Positions 44,901-52,363 of a DNA stretch of 64,000 nucleotides are shown piece by piece (within the stretch, counting starts at the first letter, position 1; the number at the start of each line of letters is the position of its first letter). Source of the stretch: Nocardioides sp. SR21 (GTDB lineage Bacteria > Actinomycetota > Actinomycetes > Propionibacteriales > Nocardioidaceae); contig NZ_JAKWJR010000009.1 in assembly GCF_022761125.1 (NCBI RefSeq), forward strand, positions 1-64,000. The letters are read 5' to 3'. Below the pieces are notes generated by a model, which was given only the letters and a program-made list of their open reading frames with translations, ran no database searches and was not told the DNA's origin. A program made the translations under genes and the position numbers.

Positions 44901-46195
44901 GTACGCACTCGCTGACGGTGAACTACGCCGGGGACGCCACCCACGCGGCCTCCACGTCGACGGTCTCGGTCACGGTCACCGGTTCCTCGCCGTCTCCCAC
45001 GACCGTCGCGGCGACCTGTCCTGCGGTCACCTTCGGCACCGGGTGGTCGGCTCAGGTGTCCGTGACGCCGGCCTCGGCTGCCGGTGCGGTCCAGGTCCGC
45101 GCCGGCGCGACCCTGCTCGGCAGCGGCACCCTGACCGGTGGCAGCGCGTCGATCGCGATCGACGGCACGGCGCTGGTCGTGGGCACGCACACCCTGACGG
45201 TGGACTACCTCGGTGACGGGGGCCACGCCTCGTCGACCACGACCTGCACGGTGACCGTCACGGCCCCGCCGGTCGAGGACACCGAGACGACCACGTCGGT
45301 GAGCGGGCCGTCCGTCATCGACATCGAGGTCGCGGCGTCGTACACCATCACGGTGACCGGAGCTCCTCCGGTGACCGGGACCGTCGAGCTGCGCGAGGGC
45401 GGCACCCTGATCGGCACCGGCCAGCTGTCCGGTGCCGCGGGCAAGCGCGCCCAGGTGGCCCAGGCGAGCGCGACGATCACGATCCCGGCCGGGGCGCTCG
45501 CGGTGGGCACGCACACGCTGACGGCGTCGTACCTCGGAGACGAGGACAGCGACCCGTCGGGGGCCAGCCTCGAGGTGGAGGTGTTCGAGGGCGACGGGAG
45601 CCTGACGCCGTCGACGACCTCGGTGACGGTCGAGCCCGGCCAGGTCGTGGTGGCGAAGGGAACGGCGACGGTGAGTGTGTCCGTCTCCGCGGACGACGTC
45701 ACGCCGACCGGCACGGTCACCCTCACGGTGAACGGCAACCAGGTCTCGAAGTCGCTCGTCGACGGCGGTGCGTCGTTCGTCGTCGGACCGTTCGCGAAGC
45801 CCGGGACGAAGCCGATCCGCGTCAGCTACTCCGGCGACGACCAGGTCGCCGACTCGAGGGCCTCGACGTCGGTGAAGGTGTCGAAGGCCGAGCCGGTCCT
45901 GGCGGTCTCGCACACCCCGGGGAAGGTCAAGGTCGACAAGACGCGGGCCCAGCTCGTCGTCAAGGTCGGCGCCGACGGCTTCACCCCGGGCGGCAAGGTC
46001 ACCATCGACGTCCCGGGACAGGGTCGCCAGACGGTGCGGATCGACGACCGTGGTCGGGCCGTGTTCAAGCTGGACCAGTTCCAGCGGACCGGTGAGAAGG
46101 TCATCGCCGTCAGCTACGGCGGTGACGACCGGACGACGTCGGCGACGGCGGAGTACACCCTCCACGTGGTGTCCAACAAGGGCAGGAAGAAGTAG
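38906..46195 (+). CDS. giant secreted nuclease - 5'-nucleotidase fusion with Ig-like repeats
   Basis: The 2429-residue exported protein joins both activities of the two upstream genes. Order: signal peptide (1-33, ending PAQA), lamin-tail domain (about 36-170), putative Ig (about 215-300), OB-like region (about 305-420), ExeM/NucH nuclease (about 614-1005: IATFNMLNYF, SLEEVENS, VNHFKSKGG, TGDFNSYSEEDP, GSLDHVFAN, SSDHNPEIIG), 5'-nucleotidase (about 1024-1570: ATNDFHGRL, AGDLIGAS, GNHEFDKGYND, SGHTHLAYN, MNPGGLRAD), then eight Ig-like repeats of 90-105 residues (about 1655-2420) and a basic tail SNKGRKK. There is no membrane anchor or sortase motif. GGAG lies nine bases before ATG. Predicted to cut DNA and dephosphorylate the products. 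Confidence 0.92.
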   Translation: MRNSWKRLVGPAAAVTLVASSLLLVPSSPAQANADGTGLVINEVYAGGGSGGRVYDSRYVELFNPTSTAINLASPQLYLIKRNATDGGVKSEALTGTIPAHGYFLVAGAGAVSTPPKPLTPAPDQTLTFDVSGTAGLNGVMILSTVSGFTGTGNLATNPSVIDAVGTGATYEGTKITASSDVAHSYSRTNHADSNNNAADFTAQTPSPLNSSTIEGGDPVPLAATDPADMTTFVDTAIPNITLQASGGTPPYSWNVTSLPTGITETSDGVVGGTPTVVGTSTVSATVTDSATPTAGTSTVEFTITVDPAPQQRTIAQIQGNSATTPENGKTVITQGVVTARYPSGDGNLAGFFLQTGGEEGVDYDTPGASDAIFVFSGSKTAPAIGATVEVRGVAGERFGSTQLNASTAANTITVLATAQPAVIPNDVVPGTDCALPGTDCLKGADLEEAREEVEGELFQPTGDYTVTDSYDGSPFTQSGSRGFAMQGEIGLAAESDIPLMIPTETIDQSDATGLAARQAYNLAHQLILDDGADIDYSSNTFEDQSFPWLTPTHPVRVGAPVTFPKPVVLRFDFDFWRLQPQTKVAAGEDGQDRVAIENTRTDAPADVLGDDGDLKIATFNMLNYFNTYGEAWAASDGNATGSDTSAFSLTNPRRCSFYTDRGPVPPATGTAARISNDTCIQDAIDPLTGLKVQLLGPRGAANEANFLRQEAKELEAINAIDADVMSLEEVENSIKLYDAAIDGPNGADKDRDDALKRLVLKLNEHWATNHPAYVGDRWAYVVSPRPEALPTVAEQDAIRSAFIYNPSKVETVGRSQVLVNSAPFRNAREPLAQSFKPLGGGREDAFIVIVNHFKSKGGPTAPATVNGDNVDQGDGAGFYNGDRKRQAAALVAFANQVSADKNIAPVFFTGDFNSYSEEDPVQVIEAAGYKNLQPTNGETTYSFGGLAGSLDHVFANPAALGMVTGEDVWSINAGESVYYEYSRFNANATNLYSVNPFRSSDHNPEIIGIDVGELTADPDVDTVQILATNDFHGRLVDDPGSAAAGAASMAGAVKELRLENANTIFAAAGDLIGASTFESFLQNDEPTIASLNEAGLEVSSVGNHEFDKGYNDLVTRVMPLTSWEYLGANVEFKDTEHGHEAGDPALPETWCETLPNGRVVGFVGAVTEDLDTLVSASAIEDIVVTSIVDAVNEHADELKGPDGCDEGVSADLVIELVHEGAASTAYAAVTDDSTFGKIVAGANENVDAIVSGHTHLAYNHRVPVPAWETEGRAVTERPVVSAGQYGANLNRLQFEFAPGDGDLVNIRQTVLQLKDYDADPDTQVIVDAAVAFAETEGAKVLGDTDGPFMRARRTGDDGQISESRGAESTLGNLIAEMQRWKTGADIGFMNPGGLRADLLGNGVDLREVTYRQAANTQPFANTLVTMDLTGAQIEELLEQQWQRDADGNIPSRPFLRLGTSAGFTSTFDASKPEGSRITGMWLDGAPLDREATYRVSATSFLAGAGDNFWELAEGENVQDTGFTDLQAVVEYLDAFGKHGEKLLEVDYGQHQVGIAFPGGAPSVYEPGDALAFNASSLAMTGVGDDVDTQVTLMLGDVAVGGPFTVNNDLSTELFDNFGKAAVTVTVPEVPDGTTVFTLVGNNTGTEIKVPVKTSDGRTDTTVTGDDQTVGYGAGGNVPVAVDPAGATGTVTLLDGETQLGQTTLSDGAGSIPFAAGLSVGDHELTLAYSGDATHSGSEGTVTVTVEKAAATIEATPTPASVTAHSGTSDITVTVGSAATGDPSGTVTASVGGVEVDSATLAGGAATLSVGPFSTAGDKTVTIAYSGDSETASGSTTTTVTVVAAETSVSATGGPATYGTSWGAVVTVDPDTATGEVEVLDGATSLGTATLTDGGATVAIGGTALQPGTHTLTVTYAGDGGHESSSDTFDVTVNKRGTTVSGTGGTFQVGTSWTSQVTVSPATATGQVEVLNGASSLGTATLGGGTGSVSIAGNALPIGTHSLTVNYAGDATHAASTSTVSVTVTGSSPSPTTVAATCPAVTFGTGWSAQVSVTPASAAGAVQVRAGATLLGSGTLTGGSASIAIDGTALVVGTHTLTVDYLGDGGHASSTTTCTVTVTAPPVEDTETTTSVSGPSVIDIEVAASYTITVTGAPPVTGTVELREGGTLIGTGQLSGAAGKRAQVAQASATITIPAGALAVGTHTLTASYLGDEDSDPSGASLEVEVFEGDGSLTPSTTSVTVEPGQVVVAKGTATVSVSVSADDVTPTGTVTLTVNGNQVSKSLVDGGASFVVGPFAKPGTKPIRVSYSGDDQVADSRASTSVKVSKAEPVLAVSHTPGKVKVDKTRAQLVVKVGADGFTPGGKVTIDVPGQGRQTVRIDDRGRAVFKLDQFQRTGEKVIAVSYGGDDRTTSATAEYTLHVVSNKGRKK

Positions 46196-46220
46196 GCACG
46201 ACGGTCACCCGGGCACGGGC

Positions 46221-46226
46221 TAGCCT
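46221..46226 (+). promoter_or_regulatory. -10 hexamer of cinA (leaderless)
   Basis: TAGCCT lies seven bases before GTG 46234. Confidence 0.5.
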
Positions 46227-46233
46227 TGCCCAG

Positions 46234-46722
46234 GTGACCGACCTGCTCAAGCGTGTCCACCTGCTGCTGCGGGCCGGCGGGAGCACCGTCGCGACGGCCG
46301 AGTCCCTCACGGGTGGCCGGCTGGCGGTGGCGCTGACCGACGTTCCTGGTGCGTCGGAGACGTACCTCGGGGGCGTGGTCAGCTACGCGACCGAGGTCAA
46401 GGCCTCGGTGCTCGACGTCGAGCAGGGCATCATCGAGCGGCACGGCGTCGTCTCGCCGGAGTGCGCCAAGGCGATGGCCTCGGGCGTGCGGGCGGTCATG
46501 GGGGCGACGTACGGCATTTCGACTACAGGAGTCGCCGGACCTGCCGATCAGGAAGGAAAGCCGCCGGGCACGGTGTTCGTCGGCATTGCCGGACCAGGGC
46601 TCCTCGAGGTCGTGGCGCTGGAGCTGACGGGCAAGCGCGGTCAGATCCAGGACCGCACCTGTCGCGAGGCGTTCGAGGCGTTCGAGGCGGTCTTGCGTCG
46701 GGAAGATTCCTCGCTCCGGTAG
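46234..46722 (+). CDS. cinA: CinA-family nicotinamide-nucleotide amidohydrolase
   Basis: The 162-residue protein corresponds to the C-terminal PncC/CinA domain only, which deamidates nicotinamide mononucleotide in NAD salvage. Landmarks are [40 protein letters not shown] and [28 protein letters not shown]. It lacks the N-terminal COG1058 domain of long CinA, as usual in this operon position in Actinobacteria. Start GTG after TAGCCT, leaderless type. Its stop codon overlaps a possible -10 (TAGCGT, 46720-46725) for the following regulator gene. Confidence 0.95.
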   Translation: MTDLLKRVHLLLRAGGSTVATAESLTGGRLAVALTDVPGASETYLGGVVSYATEVKASVLDVEQGIIERHGVVSPECAKAMASGVRAVMGATYGISTTGVAGPADQEGKPPGTVFVGIAGPGLLEVVALELTGKRGQIQDRTCREAFEAFEAVLRREDSSLR

Positions 46723-46769
46723 CGTTGGGGCAGGACAACTCGGAGATTCGATCTCGAAGGGGGACGCGC

Positions 46770-47069
46770 ATGGTGCTGTTTCGTCGACTTCTCGGCGACG
46801 TGCTCCGTGACCTGCGGATGCAGCGCGGCATGACCCTGCGCGAGCTCTCCGCCGACGCCCGGGTCAGCCTGGGCTACATCTCCGAGATCGAGCGCGGCCA
46901 GAAGGAAGCCTCCTCGGAGCTGCTCGCCTCGCTGTGCTCGGCCCTCGACGTGCCGCTCTCCGAGGTGCTGCGCGACGTGTCCAGCGCGGTGGCGCTCGAG
47001 GAGGCCGCCGCCGGCCTCACCCGGCTTCCGGTCGCGGCGCCCGCGAGCGTCGTCAACTCCGCCGCCTGA
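46770..47069 (+). CDS. clgR: ClgR-like XRE transcriptional regulator
   Basis: A 99-residue helix-turn-helix protein with [51 protein letters not shown], the conserved ClgR DNA-binding domain, and a short C-terminus ending VVNSAA. ClgR activates clp protease and other stress genes in Actinobacteria, and the Ala-rich C-terminal end is a known target for Clp proteolysis in that family. The position right after pgsA/cinA in the conserved order supports the name. GAAGGGGG lies upstream of the ATG. Convergent with nei2, one base between the stop codons. Confidence 0.9.
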   Translation: MVLFRRLLGDVLRDLRMQRGMTLRELSADARVSLGYISEIERGQKEASSELLASLCSALDVPLSEVLRDVSSAVALEEAAAGLTRLPVAAPASVVNSAA

Positions 47070-47070
47070 G

Positions 47071-47820
47071 TCACGCCTGGCAGGACGGGCACCAGTACGC
47101 CGGCCGCTCCATGCCGGGCGGGCCGAGCTGGTCCACCCGCACCTGCGTGCCGCAGCGCCGGCACAGCCGCTGCCGGTAGACCCACATCCGGTTGGACCGC
47201 GACCAGTCCTGGTCGAGCATCTGGCGCACCCGGCGCAGCATCCGGGGCAGGTCCGGCACGTCACCGACCCGGGTCGTCGGCGCCACGCCCATGACGAACA
47301 GCACCTCGGCCGCGTAGATGGTGCCGATGCCCGCCAGGCTGGTCTGGTCGCGCAGCGCCTCGAAGACCGGCTCGTCGGCGTGGTCGCGCAGCCGGCGCAG
47401 TGCTTCGTCCTCGTCCCAGTCGGGACCGAGCAGGTCCGGCCCCAGGTGGCCCACCGTGTCGCCCTCCCGAGAGGTCGGCAGCAGCTCGACGATCCCGAGC
47501 CGGTAGCCGACCGCGGTCGGCCCGTCGGTCTCGAGCACCACCCTGATCTCGTGGGAGCGCGGGTTCCACCGCCCGCTGCGCTCGAACGTCCGCCACGACC
47601 CCTCCATCTTCAGGTGGGTGTGCAGCGTGACGGGTCCGTCGGCGGTGTCGAGCCGGGTGAGCAGGTGCTTGCCACGCGACACGGTCTCGAGCACGGTCGC
47701 GCCGGCGAGGTCGGCGGTGGCGTGCTGCGGGACCCGGAAGTCGGTGCGGGTCAGCACCCGGCCGTCCAGCACCCGTGCGAGCCGCCGCGCCGTGCGGCGT
47801 ACGGCGTCGCCCTCAGGCAC
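47071..47820 (-). CDS. nei: Fpg/Nei family DNA glycosylase (Nei2-type)
   Basis: The 249-residue base-excision repair enzyme. The N-terminal PEGD carries the catalytic Pro2 and Glu3 of the family; LHTHLKMEGSW follows in the first domain, the helix-two-turn-helix has DQTSLAGIGTIYAAEVLF, and a C-terminal zinc finger is present (CRRCGTQV...CPSC). PEGD at the start rather than PELP points to endonuclease VIII (Nei) rather than Fpg. The gene lies nine bases after lhr, as nei lies beside lhr in M. tuberculosis (Rv3297/Rv3296), so they probably form an operon. Confidence 0.94.
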   Translation of the reverse strand: MPEGDAVRRTARRLARVLDGRVLTRTDFRVPQHATADLAGATVLETVSRGKHLLTRLDTADGPVTLHTHLKMEGSWRTFERSGRWNPRSHEIRVVLETDGPTAVGYRLGIVELLPTSREGDTVGHLGPDLLGPDWDEDEALRRLRDHADEPVFEALRDQTSLAGIGTIYAAEVLFVMGVAPTTRVGDVPDLPRMLRRVRQMLDQDWSRSNRMWVYRQRLCRRCGTQVRVDQLGPPGMERPAYWCPSCQA

Positions 47821-47829
47821 GTCGCCTCA

Positions 47830-50800
47830 TCACGGGGCGGTCCTGAGCCGCAGGCCCTTCGGCGTCGCCACGAAGCCGGCCGCCTGCAGCGCCTCGCGCA
47901 GCGGGGTCGGGCCGGAGCCGAGCAGCTGCTCGCCGTCGGCCTTCTCGACCGTCATCCGGCCGAGGCTGCCGCGCCGGGCGGCCTCGGCGAGCGACGCGGC
48001 CGAGGGACCGAGCAGGTCGGGGTCCTCGGTCCAGGTCAGGAGCGTGCGGCCGCCGCGCTCGACGTACATCGTCAGCTCGCCGTCGACCAGGACGACGATC
48101 GACCCGGCCTTGCGTCCGGGCCGGTGCCCGCTGGTCTCGGGCCAGGGGAGGGCGGCGCCGTAGGGGTTGGCCGGGTCGGTGGCCGCCAGCGCGAGCGCGG
48201 CCGGCTTCGCGCCCGCCGGCACCTCGGAGAACGTGCGCAGCCGGTCGACCGCCCCGGCGGTGCCGAACTGGGCGGCGCCGAGGCCGGCGACGAAGTAGCC
48301 GCGGCGGCAGCGCCCGGAGTCCTCGAAGGCGGAGAGCACCTTGTAGACCGCGGCGAAGCCACCGGGGACGCGCTCGTTCATGACCGCGCCGCGCGTCACC
48401 ACGCCGTGCCGGTCGAGGAGCCGCTCGGCGAAGGCGTGCGCCCGCCGGGTGGTGTCGGTGTCGACCTCGGGCAGCAGCGCCCAGCGGCCGGCGGTCTCCG
48501 GTGGACCGGTGCGGGCGACCCCGCTGCCCGGGCGGCGGCCGAGCCGCGGCGGCGGGCGGCGGGTGCGGTGGGCGGGGGTGCCGCTGCGGGTCAGCGCGCG
48601 CAGCGGGGTGAGCGTGTCGTTGCTGATCCGGCCCGCCCACACCAGCTCCCAGAGAGCGGCCGAGAGAGCGCGGTCGTCGGTCGAGCCGACCGAGTCGGAC
48701 AGCTGGCGGAAGAACCACGCGCCGCCGGGCGCCAGGGCGTCGAGCACCGCCTGGTGGAGCTCCGAGTGCTCGAAGGGCACGGGATCGGGGAGGGTCAGGT
48801 GGGCCTGGTCGGCGAGGTGCAGCGACACCCAGCCGTCGGAGCCGGGCAGTGCGGCGTGCCCGGCCCAGATGACCTCGCCGGAGGCGGTGAGCTCGTCGAG
48901 GTACGACGGCTCGTAGTCGCGGACCCGGCTGGCCAGCACCAGCGGCTCGAGCGCGCTCGCCGGGACGGCACAGCCGGCGAGCTGGTCGATCACGGTGAGC
49001 ACGCCGTCGATGCCGCGGTGCTTCCCGCCGACGTGCTGCCAGGCCGGGATGAACCGGCCCAGGGTGTCCGGCTCGACCGGCTCGATCTCCTGGCGCAGCT
49101 TGGCCAGCGAGCGCCGGCGCAGCTTGCGGAGCACCTCGGCGTCGCACCACTCCGTGCCCGAGCCGGACGGCCGGAACTCGCCGTCGAGCACCCGCCCCTG
49201 GGAGGCCAACCGCTGCAGGGTGTGCCGGACCACGGCCGCGCCGAGGCCGAGCCTCGCGGCGACGTCGTCGGTGGTGAACGGGCCATGGGTGCGCGCGAAG
49301 CGGGCGACCAGGTCGGCCAGCGGGTCGTCGACCGGGTCGGTGAACGCGTCGGGGGTCCCGGGCGGGACCGGGACGCCGAGCCCGTCGCGGAGTCGGCCGA
49401 CGTCCTCGATCGCGGCCCAGCGCTCCTCGCCGGCCATCCGGACCTCGACGACCCGGCGGCTCGTCACCAGGGGGGCGAGATCGGCGGTGAGCGAGCGGGC
49501 CGCGATCTCGTCGTTCGTCAGGGGCCCGAGGAGCCGGAGCAGGTCGGCGACGCCCTCGGCGTCGCGGGCCTTCCGGTCCGGTGCGGTGCGCTGGAGCTCG
49601 GCCTCCACCTCGGCGAGCACGTCGGGGTCGAGCAGCTCGCGCAGCTCGGCGCGACCGAGCAGCTCGGCGAGCAGGCCTTGGTCGAGCGACAGGGCGGCGG
49701 CCCGACGCTCGGCGATGGGGGAGTCGCCTTCGTACATGAACTGGGCGACGTAGCCGAACAGCATGCTCCGCGCGAACGGCGACGGCTGCGTGGTCGAGAC
49801 GTCGACGACCTGGACCTCGCGCCGGTCCACGCCGCGCATCAGCGCGACCAGCGCCGGCAGGTCGTAGACGTCCTGGAGGCACTCGCGCACGGCCTCGAGG
49901 ACGATCGGGAAGGACGGGTACTTCGAGGCGACCTCGAGCAGCACCGCCGAGCGCTGGCGCTGCTGCCACAGCGGCGAACGGCGACCGGGGTCGCGGCGGG
50001 GGAGCAGCAGCGCCCGGGCCGCGCACTCGCGGAACCGGGCGGCGAACAGCGCCGACCCGCCGACCTCGTCGGTCACCACCGACTCGATCTCGTCGGGCTC
50101 GAACACGATCACGTCGCCGGCGGGCGGCTCCGCGTCGGTGTCGGGGATGCGGACCACGATGCCGTCGTCGGAGGCGACGGCCTGGCCGTCGACGCCGTAC
50201 CGCTCGCGCAGCCGGGCGTTGATCGCCAGCGCCCACGGCGCGTGGACGGGGGTGCCGTACGGCGAGTGCACCACCAGCCGCCAGTCGCCGAGCTCGTCGC
50301 GGAACCGCTCGACCACCAGCGTCTGGTCGCTGGGGAGCAGGTTGGTGGCGTCGAGCTGCTCGTGGAGGTACGCGACGAGGTTGCCGGCGGCCCACTCGTC
50401 GAGGCCGTCCTCCTGGGCCCGGGCCTGGGCTCGCTCGCGGGGCAGGGCGCCGAGCTCGCGGGTGAACGCACCGATCGCCTGGCCGAGCTCGGCCGGGCGG
50501 CCGAGCGCGTCGCCCTTCCAGAACGGCAGCCGGCCGGGGATGCCGGGCGCGGGCGTGACGAGCACGCGGTCGTGGGTGATGTCCTCGATCCGCCAGCTGG
50601 TGGCGCCCAGCGCGAAGATGTCGCCGACGCGGGACTCGTAGACCATCTCCTCGTCGAGCTCACCGACGCGGCGCCCCGGGCCCTCGCCGCCGACGAGGAA
50701 CACGCCGAAGAGCCCGCGGTCGGGGATCGTCCCGCCGCTCGTGACCGCGAGCCGCTGGGCGCCGGGGCGGCCGGTGAGGGTGCCGGTGACCCGGTCCCAG

Positions 50801-52326
50801 ACGATGCGGGGGCGGAGCTCGGCGAACTCGTCGGAGGGGTAGCGGCCGCTGAGCAGGTCGAGGGTGGCGTCGTACGCGCTGCGGGGGAGGTTCGTGAACG
50901 GCGCGCTGCGCTTCACGAGGTCGAACAGGTCGTCGACGGACCACGCGTCGAGAGCGGTGGCGGCCACGACCTGCTGGGCGAGCACGTCGAGCGGGTTGGT
51001 CGGCACGCGCAGCGACTCGATCGCGCCGGTGCGCATCCGCCCGACCGCGACCGCGGTCTGGGCGAGGTCGCCGCGGTGCTTCGGGAAGAGCACCCCGCGG
51101 GAGACCTCGCCGACCTGGTGACCGGCGCGACCGACGCGCTGTAGGGCGCTGGCGACGCTGGGCGGCGACTCGATCTGCACGACCAGGTCGACCGCGCCCA
51201 TGTCGATGCCGAGCTCGAGGCTGCTGGTCGCGACCACGCAGGGCAGCCGGCCGCGCTTGAGGTCGTCCTCGATCAGCGCGCGCTGCTCCTTCGACACCGA
51301 GCCGTGGTGCGCCTTCGCGATCACCGCGGCGGCGCCGTGGGACTGGCCGGACTGCGCCATCACCTCGGCCGGGGGCGATCCGTCGGTCGAGCCGGTCGAC
51401 ACCCCTTCGGCGCGGTTCGTCGCGATCTCGTTGAGCCGCGCGGTCAGGCGCTCCGCGAGGCGCCGGGAGTTCGCGAACACGATCGTCGAGCGGTGCTGCT
51501 CGATCAGGTCGACGACCCGCTCCTCGACGTGCGGCCAGATGCTCTGCGAGCGCTGCGGGTCGCCGTCGTCCTCGTCGTACTCCTCCGGGGCGGTCATGTC
51601 CTCGACGGGAACGACGACCTTGAGGTCCCACTCCTTCTCGCTCGGCGGCGCCACGATCTCCACCGGCGCGCTGCCGCCGAGGAAGCGGGCGACCTCCTCG
51701 AGGGGGCGGACCGTCGCGGACAGGCCGATGCGCTGGACGGGGCGGTCGAGCAGCGCATCGAGGCGCTCGAGGGTCACTGCGAGGTGGGCGCCGCGCTTGC
51801 CGCCCGCGACCGCGTGCACCTCGTCGACGATCACGGTCTCGACCCCGCGGAGGCTCTCGCGAGCCTGGCTGGTGAGCATCAGGAACAGCGACTCGGGCGT
51901 GGTGATCAGGATGTCGGGCGGGCTGGTGATCAGCTTGCGCCGGTCGGCGGCGGGGGTGTCGCCGGAGCGGACGCCGACGCTCAGCTCCGGGACAGGTGTG
52001 CCGAGGCGGTCGGCGGTGTGCCGGATGCCGGCGAGCGGCGCGCGCAGGTTGCGCTCGACGTCGACGCCGAGCGCCTTGAGCGGGGAGATGTAGAGGACCC
52101 GGGTGCGCTTCTGCTTGTCCTTCGGGCGCTCGCCGGAGAGCAGCCTGTCGAGGCTCCAGAGGAACGCGCTCAGCGTCTTGCCCGACCCGGTCGGCGCGAC
52201 CACCAGCGCGTGCCGGCCGGCGCCGATCGCCGCCCAGGCGCCGGCCTGGGCAGGGGTCGGCTCGGCGAACGCCGCACCGAACCAGGTGCGCGTCGGCTCG
52301 CTGAACGCGTCGAGCGGGTGGGTCAC
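47830..52326 (-). CDS. lhr: large ATP-dependent helicase Lhr
   Basis: The 1498-residue superfamily-2 helicase is about the length of mycobacterial Lhr, a 3'-5' translocase linked to DNA repair. The N-terminal core has VVAPTGSGKT near residue 40, VIVDEVHAVAGGKRGAHLAVTLERL, LSATVRP, FANSRRLAERL and LQRVGRAGHQ. Behind it come a winged helix, the Lhr beta-barrel and the long C-terminal region of full-length Lhr with winged-helix pairs. GTG 52326 is chosen because AAGGAT lies six bases upstream; a GTG at 52344 is in frame but precedes the hexamer. Confidence 0.95.
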   Translation of the reverse strand: MTHPLDAFSEPTRTWFGAAFAEPTPAQAGAWAAIGAGRHALVVAPTGSGKTLSAFLWSLDRLLSGERPKDKQKRTRVLYISPLKALGVDVERNLRAPLAGIRHTADRLGTPVPELSVGVRSGDTPAADRRKLITSPPDILITTPESLFLMLTSQARESLRGVETVIVDEVHAVAGGKRGAHLAVTLERLDALLDRPVQRIGLSATVRPLEEVARFLGGSAPVEIVAPPSEKEWDLKVVVPVEDMTAPEEYDEDDGDPQRSQSIWPHVEERVVDLIEQHRSTIVFANSRRLAERLTARLNEIATNRAEGVSTGSTDGSPPAEVMAQSGQSHGAAAVIAKAHHGSVSKEQRALIEDDLKRGRLPCVVATSSLELGIDMGAVDLVVQIESPPSVASALQRVGRAGHQVGEVSRGVLFPKHRGDLAQTAVAVGRMRTGAIESLRVPTNPLDVLAQQVVAATALDAWSVDDLFDLVKRSAPFTNLPRSAYDATLDLLSGRYPSDEFAELRPRIVWDRVTGTLTGRPGAQRLAVTSGGTIPDRGLFGVFLVGGEGPGRRVGELDEEMVYESRVGDIFALGATSWRIEDITHDRVLVTPAPGIPGRLPFWKGDALGRPAELGQAIGAFTRELGALPRERAQARAQEDGLDEWAAGNLVAYLHEQLDATNLLPSDQTLVVERFRDELGDWRLVVHSPYGTPVHAPWALAINARLRERYGVDGQAVASDDGIVVRIPDTDAEPPAGDVIVFEPDEIESVVTDEVGGSALFAARFRECAARALLLPRRDPGRRSPLWQQRQRSAVLLEVASKYPSFPIVLEAVRECLQDVYDLPALVALMRGVDRREVQVVDVSTTQPSPFARSMLFGYVAQFMYEGDSPIAERRAAALSLDQGLLAELLGRAELRELLDPDVLAEVEAELQRTAPDRKARDAEGVADLLRLLGPLTNDEIAARSLTADLAPLVTSRRVVEVRMAGEERWAAIEDVGRLRDGLGVPVPPGTPDAFTDPVDDPLADLVARFARTHGPFTTDDVAARLGLGAAVVRHTLQRLASQGRVLDGEFRPSGSGTEWCDAEVLRKLRRRSLAKLRQEIEPVEPDTLGRFIPAWQHVGGKHRGIDGVLTVIDQLAGCAVPASALEPLVLASRVRDYEPSYLDELTASGEVIWAGHAALPGSDGWVSLHLADQAHLTLPDPVPFEHSELHQAVLDALAPGGAWFFRQLSDSVGSTDDRALSAALWELVWAGRISNDTLTPLRALTRSGTPAHRTRRPPPRLGRRPGSGVARTGPPETAGRWALLPEVDTDTTRRAHAFAERLLDRHGVVTRGAVMNERVPGGFAAVYKVLSAFEDSGRCRRGYFVAGLGAAQFGTAGAVDRLRTFSEVPAGAKPAALALAATDPANPYGAALPWPETSGHRPGRKAGSIVVLVDGELTMYVERGGRTLLTWTEDPDLLGPSAASLAEAARRGSLGRMTVEKADGEQLLGSGPTPLREALQAAGFVATPKGLRLRTAP

Positions 52327-52332
52327 CCGACC

Positions 52333-52338
52333 ATCCTT
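52333..52338 (-). promoter_or_regulatory. -10 hexamer of lhr-nei (leaderless)
   Basis: The minus-strand AAGGAT lies six bases before GTG 52326, the same as for lpdA. Confidence 0.45.
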
Positions 52339-52363
52339 GCTCACGGCACCGACAGTCAGGTCG

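Noticed and set aside
38696..46165. Open frame of about 2489 codons on the minus strand opposite the fusion gene
   Set aside because: It is antisense to a gene with clear signal peptide and catalytic motifs; its translation is Arg/Gly/Asp/Val/Leu-rich without domains, as expected from G/C third-position bias.
46710..46726. ClgR-binding box before clgR
   Set aside because: CGCTCCGGTAGCG is a partial palindrome, but the spacing between the CGC and GCG half-sites does not match the published ClgR patterns, so I did not annotate it.
47380..51144. Long plus-strand open frame opposite nei and lhr
   Set aside because: The minus strand encodes Lhr with all helicase motifs; the plus-strand translation is low-complexity and has no homology features.
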